Shown here: piece after piece, positions 26,502 through 35,277 of the stretch
Position numbering within the stretch: the first letter of the stretch is position 1
How the letters are laid out: every line of letters starts with the position of its first letter
NCBI RefSeq assembly: GCF_021049245.1
Contig: NZ_CP088020.1
Coordinates: forward strand, 2,920,001-2,984,000
DNA: 64,000 bases
Origin: Radiobacillus kanasensis
Lineage (GTDB): Bacteria > Bacillota > Bacilli > Bacillales > Amphibacillaceae
Reading direction: 5' to 3'
The notes under the pieces: model-generated
The model's input: the letters and a program-made list of their open reading frames with translations, nothing else
What the model was told of the DNA's origin: nothing
Database searches by the model: none
Made by a program: the position numbers and the translations under genes

Positions 26502-26981
26502 TCAAAAAAGTTTGCTTCGTTTTCGTTTACGAACCATGGAGATAAGCAAAACCCCTATACTAGTTCCGATGGTATCTAATATAACATCCCCTACATAGGG
26601 CGTTCGGTTTGGGGTTAAACTCTGATGGAATTCATCTGAAATTGCGTATATCACCGTTAAAAACAATGGAAGCCAGTAGCTTGTCCGATACGTTTTCGAA
26701 AGTGCTATATAAAAAGCAAGCATGAGTAAGCAGAAAATCGTTACATGGGCTCCTTTTCGAATGAAAAATTCGATAAATCCATGAATACCTAATGCCGCTG
26801 TACTTACTTCAGAGTGGTGATAAACAAAAGATATCTCATCAACGAAAGGAATAAGAAAGGAAAAATCCAACCACTCCCCTAATAACGGTTTAATATCCTG
26901 GTCCTCATAGGGCTGATGAGACGAATAAAAAATAATTGCCATTACACTAATTGGTAACAACCAAGTCAAGTATTTTTTCAT
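26502..26981 (-). CDS. VanZ-like membrane protein
   Basis: The 159-residue protein has an N-terminal hydrophobic helix (about residues 4-20), then further segments near 60-70, 82-100, 104-120 and 132-150. It bears the VanZ-family features FFIRKGAHVTIFCLLMLAF and ISDEFHQSLTPNR TPYVGDVILDTIG-type residues. VanZ proteins are linked to glycopeptide and lipoglycopeptide tolerance, but most Bacillus copies have unknown roles. It is transcribed alone or with the small ORF that follows it. Confidence 0.85.
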   Translation of the reverse strand: MKKYLTWLLPISVMAIIFYSSHQPYEDQDIKPLLGEWLDFSFLIPFVDEISFVYHHSEVSTAALGIHGFIEFFIRKGAHVTIFCLLMLAFYIALSKTYRTSYWLPLFLTVIYAISDEFHQSLTPNRTPYVGDVILDTIGTSIGVLLISMVRKRKRSKLF

Positions 26982-27137
26982 AACGGTACTCCCAATTCTT
27001 ACTAAAGTAATTCTTACAAATTAAAACAATATACAAAAAAAGAGGCAAGAAACCAAATCGCCCATCCAGATTCTAACATTTTTCTGATATAATGAACATG
27101 GATATTTTATAATATCTACCTTGCTCGTCTAAAAGTG

Positions 27138-27370
27138 TGTTCAAAAGGAGGATAAAAAGCGCAAAGAAATTCAAGGCGGCGCTGCTTCGAGTACCGGAAT
27201 GTATGACTGTAAATACATGAGGAAGGCCACTACTGCGAAGTAACTTCCTTGCTGCCTTGCACTGAGGAATTTCACTTCCTCGAAAGTGCTATAAGACGCA
27301 GGTGCACCGGTTTTTGAGAAGCAAGCCAACGCAGAAGTTCAAAGCGATTTTTACCGGACTTTTTGAACAT
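27138..27370. repeat. Intergenic element with terminal inverted repeats
   Basis: The left end TGTTCAAAAGGAGGATAAAAA and the complement of the right end (TGTTCAAAAAGTCCGGTAAAAA) match imperfectly. The inside is compact, without a convincing gene, and contains paired GGAAGGCCACTACTGCG- and CGAAGTAACTTCC-like parts. The same type of sequence is seen between genes in other Bacillaceae (from memory, not checked). It fills most of the 434-base gap between the VanZ-like gene and pbp. Confidence 0.65.
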
Positions 27371-27416
27371 CCTCTAATACAATAATATGATTTGATATAC
27401 ATAGGAGGTAACACAC

Positions 27417-29435
27417 ATGAAAAAAAGTTGGGCTATTTTTGTACTTATCATCATGATGTTCCTTATAATTGGATGTTCCAAAGATGAAGTAACTCCAGAA
27501 GAAAAGATGAAGCAATTTGTCTCGGAATGGAATGATCAAAAGTACTCGAACATGTATGACATGCTTTCAAAAGAAGCACAATCATCCTTTCCGACGGATC
27601 AAGTCGTAGATCGCTACAAAAAAATCTACGGAGACCTTGGGGTCCAAAATTTGGAAGTGAAGTATAAAAAACCTGATTCGGAAAAAGAAGACAAAGACCG
27701 TGAAAAGGTCACCTTGCCGTTCTCGGTAAGTATGGATTCTGTTGCTGGTCCAATCTCCTTCGATTATGAAGCGACCTGGGTCAAGACAGAAAATAAGGAT
27801 GAAGAAATAAACTGGGTACTGCAATGGGATCCAGGCTTCATTTTCCCGCAATTAAAGGATGGTGGTGAAATCGCCTTCGAAACGGAAAAACCACATCGTG
27901 GAGAAATTTTTGACCGAAATCAAAGTGGATTAGCTGTTAACGAAGTTATTTATGAAATCGGCGTTGTTCCAGAAAAATTTGGTGACAATCCAGAAGAAAC
28001 GAAAAAGAAGCTTGCTGAATTATTAGGTATGGATGTAGAAGCCATTGATCAAGCGTTGAATACGGATTGGGTTGAGCAAAACCTGTTCGTTCCACTCAAA
28101 AAGGTTCCAACAACCAACAAAGAGCTTCTTGAAAAATTATTCGCATTAGAGCCTGTGATTAAACGAGATACGACCGGTAGAATGTATCCGTACGGGAAAG
28201 CAACGGCTCATTTAACCGGTTATATTGGAAAAATCACAGCAGAAGAGCTGGAAGAAGTGGATAGTTCCCTTTATAGCGCTAACGATATGATTGGAAAACG
28301 AGGACTGGAACAGCTTTTCGAGAATCGACTAAAAGGAGAAGCTGGAGTTAAAATCCTTATTCAGCAAGAAGGAAAAGAAGATGTCGTGCTTGCAGAAAAA
28401 CAAGTGAAACACGGAGAAAATATTCAATTAACCATTGATGCAGAGCTTCAAAAGGAAATATTTACGTCCTATCAGGATAAATCCGGAACAGCTGCAGCCA
28501 TTAATCCTAAAACAGGAGAAACATTGGCATTAGTAAGTAGCCCTGCCTTTGATCCAAATCAGTTAGCATATGGTATTAGCCAAAAAGATTGGGATACGTT
28601 ACAAAATGATCCACAATCGCCATTGTTGAATCGTTTTGCTGCTACCTTTGCACCTGGTTCTGCTATTAAACCAATCACCGCTGCCATTGGACTAAAAGCA
28701 GGCACACTTGACCCTGATGAAGGATTCGAGATAAATGGACTCGATTGGCAAAAGGATGAATCGTGGGGGAATTATAAAGTAACACGAGTGTCTACTTCAA
28801 ATGGACCCGTCGATTTAGAAGATGCTCTTATACGATCCGATAATATTTATTTTGCCATGCAAGGATTAAAAATGGGTGGCAAAACGTTAGTAGATGGCCT
28901 TCAATCATTCGGGGTTGGAGAAGATTTTTCATTTACTTATCCGATTGAAAAGTCCACTGTTTCGGAGGATGGAAAGTTAGATTCAGAAGTTTTGTTGGCA
29001 GACACAAGCTATGGGCAAGGACAACTGCAAATGAGTGCACTACATTTAGCAACCACCTATACGTCGCTTCTGAATGATGGCAATATCATTAAACCTATTT
29101 TAGAAACTAGTGAAACAAAAAGTGAAGTTTGGAAAAAAGAAGTGGTATCCTCTGATACGATTTCTATCTTAAAGGATGATTTACGTAAGGTCGTTACAGC
29201 ATCCAATGGTACCGCACATGCTGCGGATGTTGGAAATTTTAATCTAGCTGGAAAAACAGGAACTGCGGAACTGAAAAAAGCCGGGGAAGAATCCGGACAA
29301 GAAAATGGCTGGTTTGTCGTTTATCCAGAATCAGAAGACCTCATTCTGTCAATGATGGTTGAACATACAGAAGAATTAGGCGGTAGTCATTTCGTCGTAG
29401 ATAGAGCAGTAGAAATCTTTCAAGCTATCCAATAA
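27417..29435 (+). CDS. Class B penicillin-binding protein with MecA-type N-terminal domain
   Basis: This transpeptidase (672 residues) cross-links peptidoglycan outside the membrane. It has a lipoprotein-like signal (LIIMMFLIIGCSKDE), an NTF2-like MecA N-terminal domain (about residues 25-145), a dimerisation domain starting KPHRGEIFDRN near 158, and the transpeptidase domain with active-site Ser in APGSAIKP near 414, the SDN triad member in IRSDNIYFA, and KTG in LAGKTGTAEL. It resembles B. subtilis PbpC (PBP3), which can give low-affinity beta-lactam tolerance. Whether this one does is unknown. AGGAGG precedes the ATG. Confidence 0.93.
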   Translation: MKKSWAIFVLIIMMFLIIGCSKDEVTPEEKMKQFVSEWNDQKYSNMYDMLSKEAQSSFPTDQVVDRYKKIYGDLGVQNLEVKYKKPDSEKEDKDREKVTLPFSVSMDSVAGPISFDYEATWVKTENKDEEINWVLQWDPGFIFPQLKDGGEIAFETEKPHRGEIFDRNQSGLAVNEVIYEIGVVPEKFGDNPEETKKKLAELLGMDVEAIDQALNTDWVEQNLFVPLKKVPTTNKELLEKLFALEPVIKRDTTGRMYPYGKATAHLTGYIGKITAEELEEVDSSLYSANDMIGKRGLEQLFENRLKGEAGVKILIQQEGKEDVVLAEKQVKHGENIQLTIDAELQKEIFTSYQDKSGTAAAINPKTGETLALVSSPAFDPNQLAYGISQKDWDTLQNDPQSPLLNRFAATFAPGSAIKPITAAIGLKAGTLDPDEGFEINGLDWQKDESWGNYKVTRVSTSNGPVDLEDALIRSDNIYFAMQGLKMGGKTLVDGLQSFGVGEDFSFTYPIEKSTVSEDGKLDSEVLLADTSYGQGQLQMSALHLATTYTSLLNDGNIIKPILETSETKSEVWKKEVVSSDTISILKDDLRKVVTASNGTAHAADVGNFNLAGKTGTAELKKAGEESGQENGWFVVYPESEDLILSMMVEHTEELGGSHFVVDRAVEIFQAIQ

Positions 29436-29440
29436 TAAAG

Positions 29441-29473
29441 AAAGGGAGTGAATCCACATGATCACTCCCTTTT
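29441..29473. terminator. Bidirectional terminator between pbp and an oxidoreductase gene
   Basis: AAAGGGAGTGA and TCACTCCCTTT pair around a 10-base loop, with A/T tracts on each side. It lies between two convergent genes. Confidence 0.85.
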
Positions 29474-29479
29474 TTGTAT

Positions 29480-30469
29480 TCAAAGCTTTACCGTTTCACC
29501 CGTTCTAGCAGATTGGTAACAAGCATCTAGTACGGCAAAATGGTTTCGTACCTGCTCTTTTCCGTAAGTTGGTTCCTTTTGTTGAAGAATCGAATCCGCG
29601 AAGTGCTCGACCTGTAATCGATATTGATCTCCTTCGATTTGGTAGTCACTAGTCTCCCCAGAATCTTTCGTTACCTTAATAATCCCTTGACCATTTGGAT
29701 TTAAATCTGGTCGATATGCATTTAGTACTTCGATGGACCCTTTCGATCCAACTACTTCATAGCCACAGCGTGGATACGTATCAAAGCTACAATCAAAGTT
29801 CGCTAGTCGTCCATCTCCAAATGTAAGCACACCCGTTAGAGTGGTGTCCACTCCTGTATCGGAAAACTTTGCAGCAGTTGCTACAGAAGTAGGCTGTGCT
29901 TCTAAAATGTGACAGATAGAGTGAATCCCATAACACCCAACATCATAAAGCGCTCCACCACCGAGCTTGGCATCAAGGCGAATGTTCGTATCATCCTTGA
30001 GAAGAAAGGAGAATTTTGCCCTCATAAGGGTAACTTCTCCAATTTCTCCATCCTTGATTAGCTGCTTCACTTGATTGTGCTGTGGATGGAATTGATACAT
30101 GAACGCTTCCATGAAAAGGACATTGTTTTCCTCGCAAGCTCTTAGCATCTCTTCTAACTCTTTAGAATCCAGTGCTGCTGGTTTTTCACATAGAACATGC
30201 TTTCCATGTTCGGCTGCTTTCCTCACCCATTCCTTATGCAACCCATTTGGAAGGGGAATATATACCGCATCAATTTCTGGGTCCTCGAGCAATGCTTCAT
30301 AGCTTGTGTAAGCTTTTGGAATACCTAATTCTTCTGCCACTTCCTTTGCTTTGTCCCCACGACTAGCGATGGCTTCCACGGATCCATTATCGGCACGTTG
30401 GATGGCCGGAATCACTTGTTGCCTCCCGATTTTAGCTGTACTTAAAATACCCCATCTAATCATTTCCAT
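29480..30469 (-). CDS. Gfo/Idh/MocA-family NAD(P)-dependent oxidoreductase
   Basis: The 329-residue protein has a Rossmann domain with WGILSTAKIGRQQVIPAI at the start, the signature CEKPAALD near residue 92 (catalytic Lys) and a C-terminal GFO/IDH/MocA domain with the LGGGALYDVGCYGIHSICH segment near residue 170. Members oxidise sugars, inositols or sugar derivatives. It ends the operon after the ABC permeases, suggesting it acts on the imported sugar. The substrate cannot be told from sequence. Confidence 0.9.
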   Translation of the reverse strand: MEMIRWGILSTAKIGRQQVIPAIQRADNGSVEAIASRGDKAKEVAEELGIPKAYTSYEALLEDPEIDAVYIPLPNGLHKEWVRKAAEHGKHVLCEKPAALDSKELEEMLRACEENNVLFMEAFMYQFHPQHNQVKQLIKDGEIGEVTLMRAKFSFLLKDDTNIRLDAKLGGGALYDVGCYGIHSICHILEAQPTSVATAAKFSDTGVDTTLTGVLTFGDGRLANFDCSFDTYPRCGYEVVGSKGSIEVLNAYRPDLNPNGQGIIKVTKDSGETSDYQIEGDQYRLQVEHFADSILQQKEPTYGKEQVRNHFAVLDACYQSARTGETVKL

Positions 30470-30498
30470 GACCTCCTACCTTACTACGAATCTAACCA

Positions 30499-31317
30499 TT
30501 AGCCTTTTACAGAGCCTGCGAGCAATCCTCGAACGAAGAATTTCCCTAAGAAAATGTAAACAAGTAACGTTGGTAATGCAGCGAGAAGCGCCCCTGCCAT
30601 TTGTACATTCCATTGGACGATTTGACTTCCAGATAGGTTTTGTAAGGCTACCATGATTGGCTGACTATCCGATGTCGTTATAGTTACGGCAAATAAAAAC
30701 TCGTTCCAAATGTTCGTAAACTGCCAGATTGCTACCACTACAAATCCTGTAATGGACAATGGAATAATGATATGACGGAAAATACCTAAGAAGTTGGCCC
30801 CATCAATTTTCGCCGCTTCAATCATCGTATCTGGTATGTTTGCATAAAAATTCCGGAACATTAGCGTCGTAATCGGCAACCCATACACCACATGGGTTAA
30901 AATTAATCCAGGTATCGTGTTATAAAGCTCGATATTACGTAAAAATTGAATTAATGGAATCAGAATACTTTGATACGGAATGAACATACCGAAAAGGATA
31001 ACCGTAAACAGAATCTCAGATCCTTTAAACTTCCATTTTGATAGGACATATCCGTTCATTGCTCCGAGTAGTGCAGACAAAAGGGTTGCAGGTATAACAA
31101 GGTACACACTGTTCATAAAGTTTGGAGCTAGTTCAGTAAATGCCTCTACATAACTACTAAAGTCAATCGACGTTGGGATTGCCCACATTGCTTCTAAAGA
31201 AACCTCGTCTAATGGCTTTACACTTGTTACTAGAATAACATAGACAGGAGCTAGAAAGAGAATGGCCATGATAATTAAAATCGAGTATTTAATCGGCTTC
31301 CAGATGTTTACCGCCAT
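30499..31317 (-). CDS. Sugar ABC transporter permease, MalG type
   Basis: The 272-residue protein has six predicted membrane segments and the permease EAA loop EAAKIDGANFLGIFRHIIIPL near residues 170-190, which docks with the ATPase. It is the CUT1-type partner of the permease upstream, whose stop codon it overlaps by one base. No ATP-binding gene is present in the operon, so a shared MsmX-like ATPase is expected elsewhere (inference from B. subtilis). The gene lies ahead of the oxidoreductase. Confidence 0.92.
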   Translation of the reverse strand: MAVNIWKPIKYSILIIMAILFLAPVYVILVTSVKPLDEVSLEAMWAIPTSIDFSSYVEAFTELAPNFMNSVYLVIPATLLSALLGAMNGYVLSKWKFKGSEILFTVILFGMFIPYQSILIPLIQFLRNIELYNTIPGLILTHVVYGLPITTLMFRNFYANIPDTMIEAAKIDGANFLGIFRHIIIPLSITGFVVVAIWQFTNIWNEFLFAVTITTSDSQPIMVALQNLSGSQIVQWNVQMAGALLAALPTLLVYIFLGKFFVRGLLAGSVKG

Positions 31318-32288
31318 TAGCTATCACTCCTTCTATTTGTTAGTAAGTATGGCACTATGAACACCGCTACTAGAATCAGCATAATAATCGCAATGGCGGC
31401 ACCGTTGGCATAGTACTGACCACGGAAAGTAGCTTCGAACATGTACACCCCTGGAACATCTGTAACAAAGTTTGCACCAGATCCAGACATCGCATAAATC
31501 AAATCAAAAATTTTCAATGATATATGAGCCATGATAATGACAACACTTACCGTAATCGGCATTAGCATTGGTAAAATGACCTTCCAATAAATTTGAAACT
31601 CTGTGGCACCGTCTATTCGCGCCGCTTCTCTTAGCTCTTCTGGTATGCCACGTAATCCTGCCAAATACATCGCCAAGGAGAATCCTGTCATTTGCCAAAC
31701 CGCAGCAATAACAACCGCTAAAATAGCAACTGGTAAACCAAACTCAATACTCCCCCACTCAAATCCAGCCAAAATGTTCGTATCCGTGTACCACTTTGGC
31801 TGAATACCAAACACTTTTAAGAATTGGTTAAACCCTGTAGATGGATTGAGCAACCATTGCCATACAACCCCTGTTACAACAAAGGATAAGGCCATTGGGA
31901 ATAAAAAGATATTACGGAAAAACGACTCCCCTTTTGTTTTCTGATCAATTAAGATGGAAAGACCTAATCCCATTACAATAACCAAACCGATAAAAAATAG
32001 GGTGAAAAAGATCGTATTTCTTAAATCTGCTTGGAAACGAAAGTCTTGGAACAGAAAGATGTAGTTTTTCAACCCGGCAAATGACATATCAGGTACTAGA
32101 CTGTTCCAATTACTGAGTGATACCCATCCTGTCCAGCCAATAAATCCATATACGAATATGAGAACAAGGATAAAGGACGGAGCTAGAAAACTAATTGCAA
32201 TCCATTGATCTTTCGTTACTTTTTTCTTCTTTTTATTTAGTTGTAAAGGTTTATTCGTATTCCTCTGTGTCGCAATTTCCTCTTGCAT
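31317..32288 (-). CDS. Sugar ABC transporter permease, MalF type
   Basis: The 323-residue protein has a basic N-terminus (NKKKKKVTKDQW), about six membrane segments and the EAA loop EAARIDGATEFQIYWKVILP near residue 220. It is the larger CUT1 permease. I chose ATG 32288, behind GGAGG; the longer frame begins with a TTG inside that ribosome site. It lies 125 bases after the binding protein gene, across a stable hairpin. Confidence 0.92.
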   Translation of the reverse strand: MQEEIATQRNTNKPLQLNKKKKKVTKDQWIAISFLAPSFILVLIFVYGFIGWTGWVSLSNWNSLVPDMSFAGLKNYIFLFQDFRFQADLRNTIFFTLFFIGLVIVMGLGLSILIDQKTKGESFFRNIFLFPMALSFVVTGVVWQWLLNPSTGFNQFLKVFGIQPKWYTDTNILAGFEWGSIEFGLPVAILAVVIAAVWQMTGFSLAMYLAGLRGIPEELREAARIDGATEFQIYWKVILPMLMPITVSVVIIMAHISLKIFDLIYAMSGSGANFVTDVPGVYMFEATFRGQYYANGAAIAIIMLILVAVFIVPYLLTNRRSDS

Positions 32289-32334
32289 GTGTGTATCCTC
32301 CAATCGTAAGAGGTATTTTTCTTATTTAATGATA

Positions 32335-32368
32335 GAACCCCGTATCACCCATTGATGATACGGGGTTC
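32335..32368 (-). other. Intercistronic hairpin between binding-protein and permease genes
   Basis: GAACCCCGTATCA and TGATACGGGGTTC form a perfect 13-base stem with an 8-base loop. No T-run follows on the minus strand, so it is more likely an mRNA-stabilising or partial-attenuation structure that keeps binding protein above permease. A smaller hairpin (AAGAATC/GATTCTT) lies at about 32376-32399. Confidence 0.7.
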
Positions 32369-32412
32369 CCTACTCAAAAGAATCCCCCGAGATTCTTTGT
32401 CTTACATCCTTT

Positions 32413-33717
32413 TTATAGTTCAGTTGAAGCTTGCTTTAAAGACTCAATCAACTTATCAACGTCAAGCTGTGTAACAAAAATGTTTACCGCTTGGTTTACT
32501 TTTGTTAAGAAACCAGCTGCCGCAGCAGAACCGTGCGCTAAGCTTGGTGTAAGCTGTGCTTCTTTGAAATCTGCCATTGTATCTTTTCCATATTGGTCGT
32601 ACTTAGAAGGATCTGCATCAACACGAGCTGGGATAGACCCTTTTAGCGGGTTAAATGCATCTTGACCTTCCACAGAACCTAATACAGATAGGAATTGTTT
32701 CACATCTTCTGGATTTTCAATTCCTTTCGATAAACCGAATGTATCTGTGATAACCATGAACTCTCCATCCGTCTCAGGGTTCGTTGTATAGCCAAAGTCT
32801 ACATTTGTCTCAAGGTTTAAATCATTAGAGAAGTAGCCTTTCGCCCAATCTCCCATGTTGATCATAGCAGCTTCGCCATCACCGACTAATTGAGCAGCAT
32901 CTTGCCAGTTACGAGAAGCATGGTCTTCGTTCACGTAAGACAATGTCTTTTTGAATAGTTCCGCAGCTTCTACTACTCTTTCATCATCGAAGCTAACATC
33001 GCCATTCCATAGTCCGCGATAATCTTCTGGTCCAAGTACACCAAGTAAGATATTTTCAAAGATTTGTGTTGCAGTCCAAGGTTCTTTATCTCCTAACGCA
33101 AGTGGAGTAACGCCTGCTTCTTTTAATTTATCAGCAGCAGCAAAGAACTCATCAAAAGTTTGTGGAACTTCAATTCCATGTTCTTCAAATACGTGTTTGT
33201 TATAGAAAAGAACGTTACCACGGTGAATATTTACAGGTACAGAGTAGATATTTCCATCCTTACTTACTAGATCAATTAAGTCTTGTGGGAATTTATCCAT
33301 CCAGCCTTGTTCTTCAAAGAAATCGTTCAGTGGTTCCATCTTACCTGCCGCAACCCAACCTTCGTTAAGTTCCGCACCACCGTGTACTTGGAACGTGGAT
33401 GGTGGATCGTCCCCTTGCATTCTAGTCGCCAAAACAGCTTTTGCGTTTGTACCAGCACCGCCAGCTACAGCCGCATTTTCAATTTCGATATCTGGGTGTT
33501 TTTCTTTAAATAAGTCAATTAATGCGAGTAGTCCATCTTCTTCACCGGCACCAGTCCACCAGCTAAAGATTTCTACTTTTCCTCCTGATTCACTTGAGCT
33601 ATCGCCGCCGTCAGAACCTTCTGCACTGTCTCCGCCATCTCCCGAAGAACTGTTACTACATGCAGCGATGACAAGCACCATAGCTAACAATGAAAAGAAA
33701 CCTAACAGTTTTTTCAT
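32413..33717 (-). CDS. Sugar-binding lipoprotein of ABC importer
   Basis: The 434-residue protein has a lipoprotein signal with lipobox IAAC near residue 20 and an acidic Gly/Ser linker. The mature part is a CUT1 extracellular solute-binding protein: VEIFSWWTGAGEEDG, FQVHGGAELNEGWV and ALGDKEPWTATQIFE. It is the first gene of the SBP-permease-permease-oxidoreductase operon. A cre-like site lies just upstream, and the three-gene sensor system follows beyond that, so it is probably regulated by both. The sugar is unknown. Confidence 0.92.
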   Translation of the reverse strand: MKKLLGFFSLLAMVLVIAACSNSSSGDGGDSAEGSDGGDSSSESGGKVEIFSWWTGAGEEDGLLALIDLFKEKHPDIEIENAAVAGGAGTNAKAVLATRMQGDDPPSTFQVHGGAELNEGWVAAGKMEPLNDFFEEQGWMDKFPQDLIDLVSKDGNIYSVPVNIHRGNVLFYNKHVFEEHGIEVPQTFDEFFAAADKLKEAGVTPLALGDKEPWTATQIFENILLGVLGPEDYRGLWNGDVSFDDERVVEAAELFKKTLSYVNEDHASRNWQDAAQLVGDGEAAMINMGDWAKGYFSNDLNLETNVDFGYTTNPETDGEFMVITDTFGLSKGIENPEDVKQFLSVLGSVEGQDAFNPLKGSIPARVDADPSKYDQYGKDTMADFKEAQLTPSLAHGSAAAAGFLTKVNQAVNIFVTQLDVDKLIESLKQASTEL

Positions 33718-33752
33718 TTATAAAGCCCCCTTTTGATTTCTGAAAACCCTTT

Positions 33753-33768
33753 CTGATAACGCTTTCAA
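33753..33768 (-). promoter_or_regulatory. cre-like catabolite control site ahead of the sugar-binding gene
   Basis: TTGAAAGCGTTATCAG on the minus strand matches 15 of 16 positions of the CcpA box consensus WTGNAANCGNWWNCAW. It is about 36 bases upstream of the start codon of the binding protein. This suggests carbon catabolite repression of the importer. Confidence 0.7.
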
Positions 33769-33833
33769 TTTGATTATAAAGAATGCTAGTAGCTTATCCG
33801 ACTCTCAATTTCTTCACTTTTTTAAGAAAATCT

Positions 33834-35267
33834 TCACTTTTTTAATAACTTCTGTTGATACTGCTTCGGAGATAACTGAAAATACTTTTTAAAAACACGA
33901 CTAAAATAGTTCGGATCCTTATAGCCAACCATAAAACTAATCTCCTTTAAACTAAGGTCGGTTTCCTCTAGTAATTGGGAAGCTTCTTTGAGTCTCACAT
34001 TGGTCACATAATCGATGAAGGTTTCTCCTGTTGTTTCTTTAAATAGATTCGATAAATAGTTAGAGCTTAGTTCGCAAAGGTCCGCAACCTCTTCGAGTGA
34101 AATACTATGGGCATAGTTCTCCTGAATATACGCTTTAGCCCGTTCGATCTTATGTTTGGACTGATAGTGTTGTTGAATATGCAAACAGATTAATCGAACA
34201 TATTGAATCCAATCCTGGTTGGATTTAAGTTCATCAATCGATTTATTCCACGGTTTGATTTGCTTAGATTCTAGTAGTTGCTTAATCTTGTAATAGAGTT
34301 CTTGAAGCACAAGGATTTGCTGTTTGCGATTTGGTTCACTAAGTAATGGATTAAGCTGATGTAAGGCTCCCATCTCATTCCCTGCTTGAATCTCGTTAAG
34401 TAATGGAACTAGATTATTTCCGCTTGGACTGTCTTCCTCTACAGGGAACCCGTAATTACTATGTTTAACTTTCATTAAATGCTCCAAGGAAGATAACGAT
34501 TGATGGTAGGAGTTGGCAACCTCGGTTAATCTAGTTGGGTGTCCAACCCCGATGTAAACCGTTCTCCCAAGCTTCATTTGCAAGAGTCTTGCTTTTTTCA
34601 GCAGACCTGCACGATCAAATTTTTCTGAACGCATTAGAAGCACAATCATTTGGTCCGCTTGCCAGTCCAAAATATACGTATCGTCTACTATCTCTTCGAT
34701 GACAGCTTCTACATTAAGTGATATAGGTTGTTCTGCATCTTTTATGGTCATAAAACAGCCATATATCATGTTTGGAAACAAAGCATGTTGAAGCTTTTCT
34801 ATCTCTTCCCCTTGCTCGTATTTCATCAACTTAGATAGCAAATGTTTTTTAGCTATGGCTCCGGTATGTTCTTTTTCCTCTATTCCTTTCTTTTCTTCCT
34901 CTAGCTCCTTTTGAACACGAAGCATTGCTTTGATAGTCTCTTCTTTTTTACTAGGTTTCAAAATATATTCTTTTACGCCAAATTTCATCGCTTGTTTGGC
35001 ATACTCAAATGAATCGTAGGCAGATACGAGCACGAATTTAATGGAAGGCTGGAATTGGTGGATGATTTCAATCGCTTCGAGGCCATTAATGCCCGGCATT
35101 TTAATGTCCATGAGAATCACATCCGGACGTAAGCTCTCTGCTAACTCAATCGCTTTACGGCCATTTGCTGCTTCTCCAATCACTTCCATTTGTTGAAAGT
35201 TCTCCTCTAAAAACTTACGCATGGCTTTACGTTCTAGCAACTCATCCTCTGCAATAATTATTTTCAT
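33834..35267 (-). CDS. YesN-like response regulator with AraC DNA-binding domain
   Basis: The 477-residue protein has a receiver domain (residues 1-120) with IIIAEDELLERKAM and the phospho-acceptor in VILMDIKMPGINGLEA, a long middle region, and a C-terminal AraC helix-turn-helix pair: HSISLEEVADLCELSSNYLSNLFKE and EISFMVGYKDPNYFSRVFKK. I chose ATG 35267 with AGGTGG upstream; the longer frame runs into the kinase gene. It forms an operon with the kinase and the anchored sugar-binding protein and most likely controls the sugar importer that follows. Confidence 0.94.
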   Translation of the reverse strand: MKIIIAEDELLERKAMRKFLEENFQQMEVIGEAANGRKAIELAESLRPDVILMDIKMPGINGLEAIEIIHQFQPSIKFVLVSAYDSFEYAKQAMKFGVKEYILKPSKKEETIKAMLRVQKELEEEKKGIEEKEHTGAIAKKHLLSKLMKYEQGEEIEKLQHALFPNMIYGCFMTIKDAEQPISLNVEAVIEEIVDDTYILDWQADQMIVLLMRSEKFDRAGLLKKARLLQMKLGRTVYIGVGHPTRLTEVANSYHQSLSSLEHLMKVKHSNYGFPVEEDSPSGNNLVPLLNEIQAGNEMGALHQLNPLLSEPNRKQQILVLQELYYKIKQLLESKQIKPWNKSIDELKSNQDWIQYVRLICLHIQQHYQSKHKIERAKAYIQENYAHSISLEEVADLCELSSNYLSNLFKETTGETFIDYVTNVRLKEASQLLEETDLSLKEISFMVGYKDPNYFSRVFKKYFQLSPKQYQQKLLKK

Positions 35268-35277
35268 AGAACCACCT

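Noticed and set aside
33395..33736. 113-codon plus-strand frame antisense to the sugar-binding lipoprotein
   Set aside because: Low-complexity Ser/Pro product mirroring the Gly/Ser/Asp linker on the coding strand.
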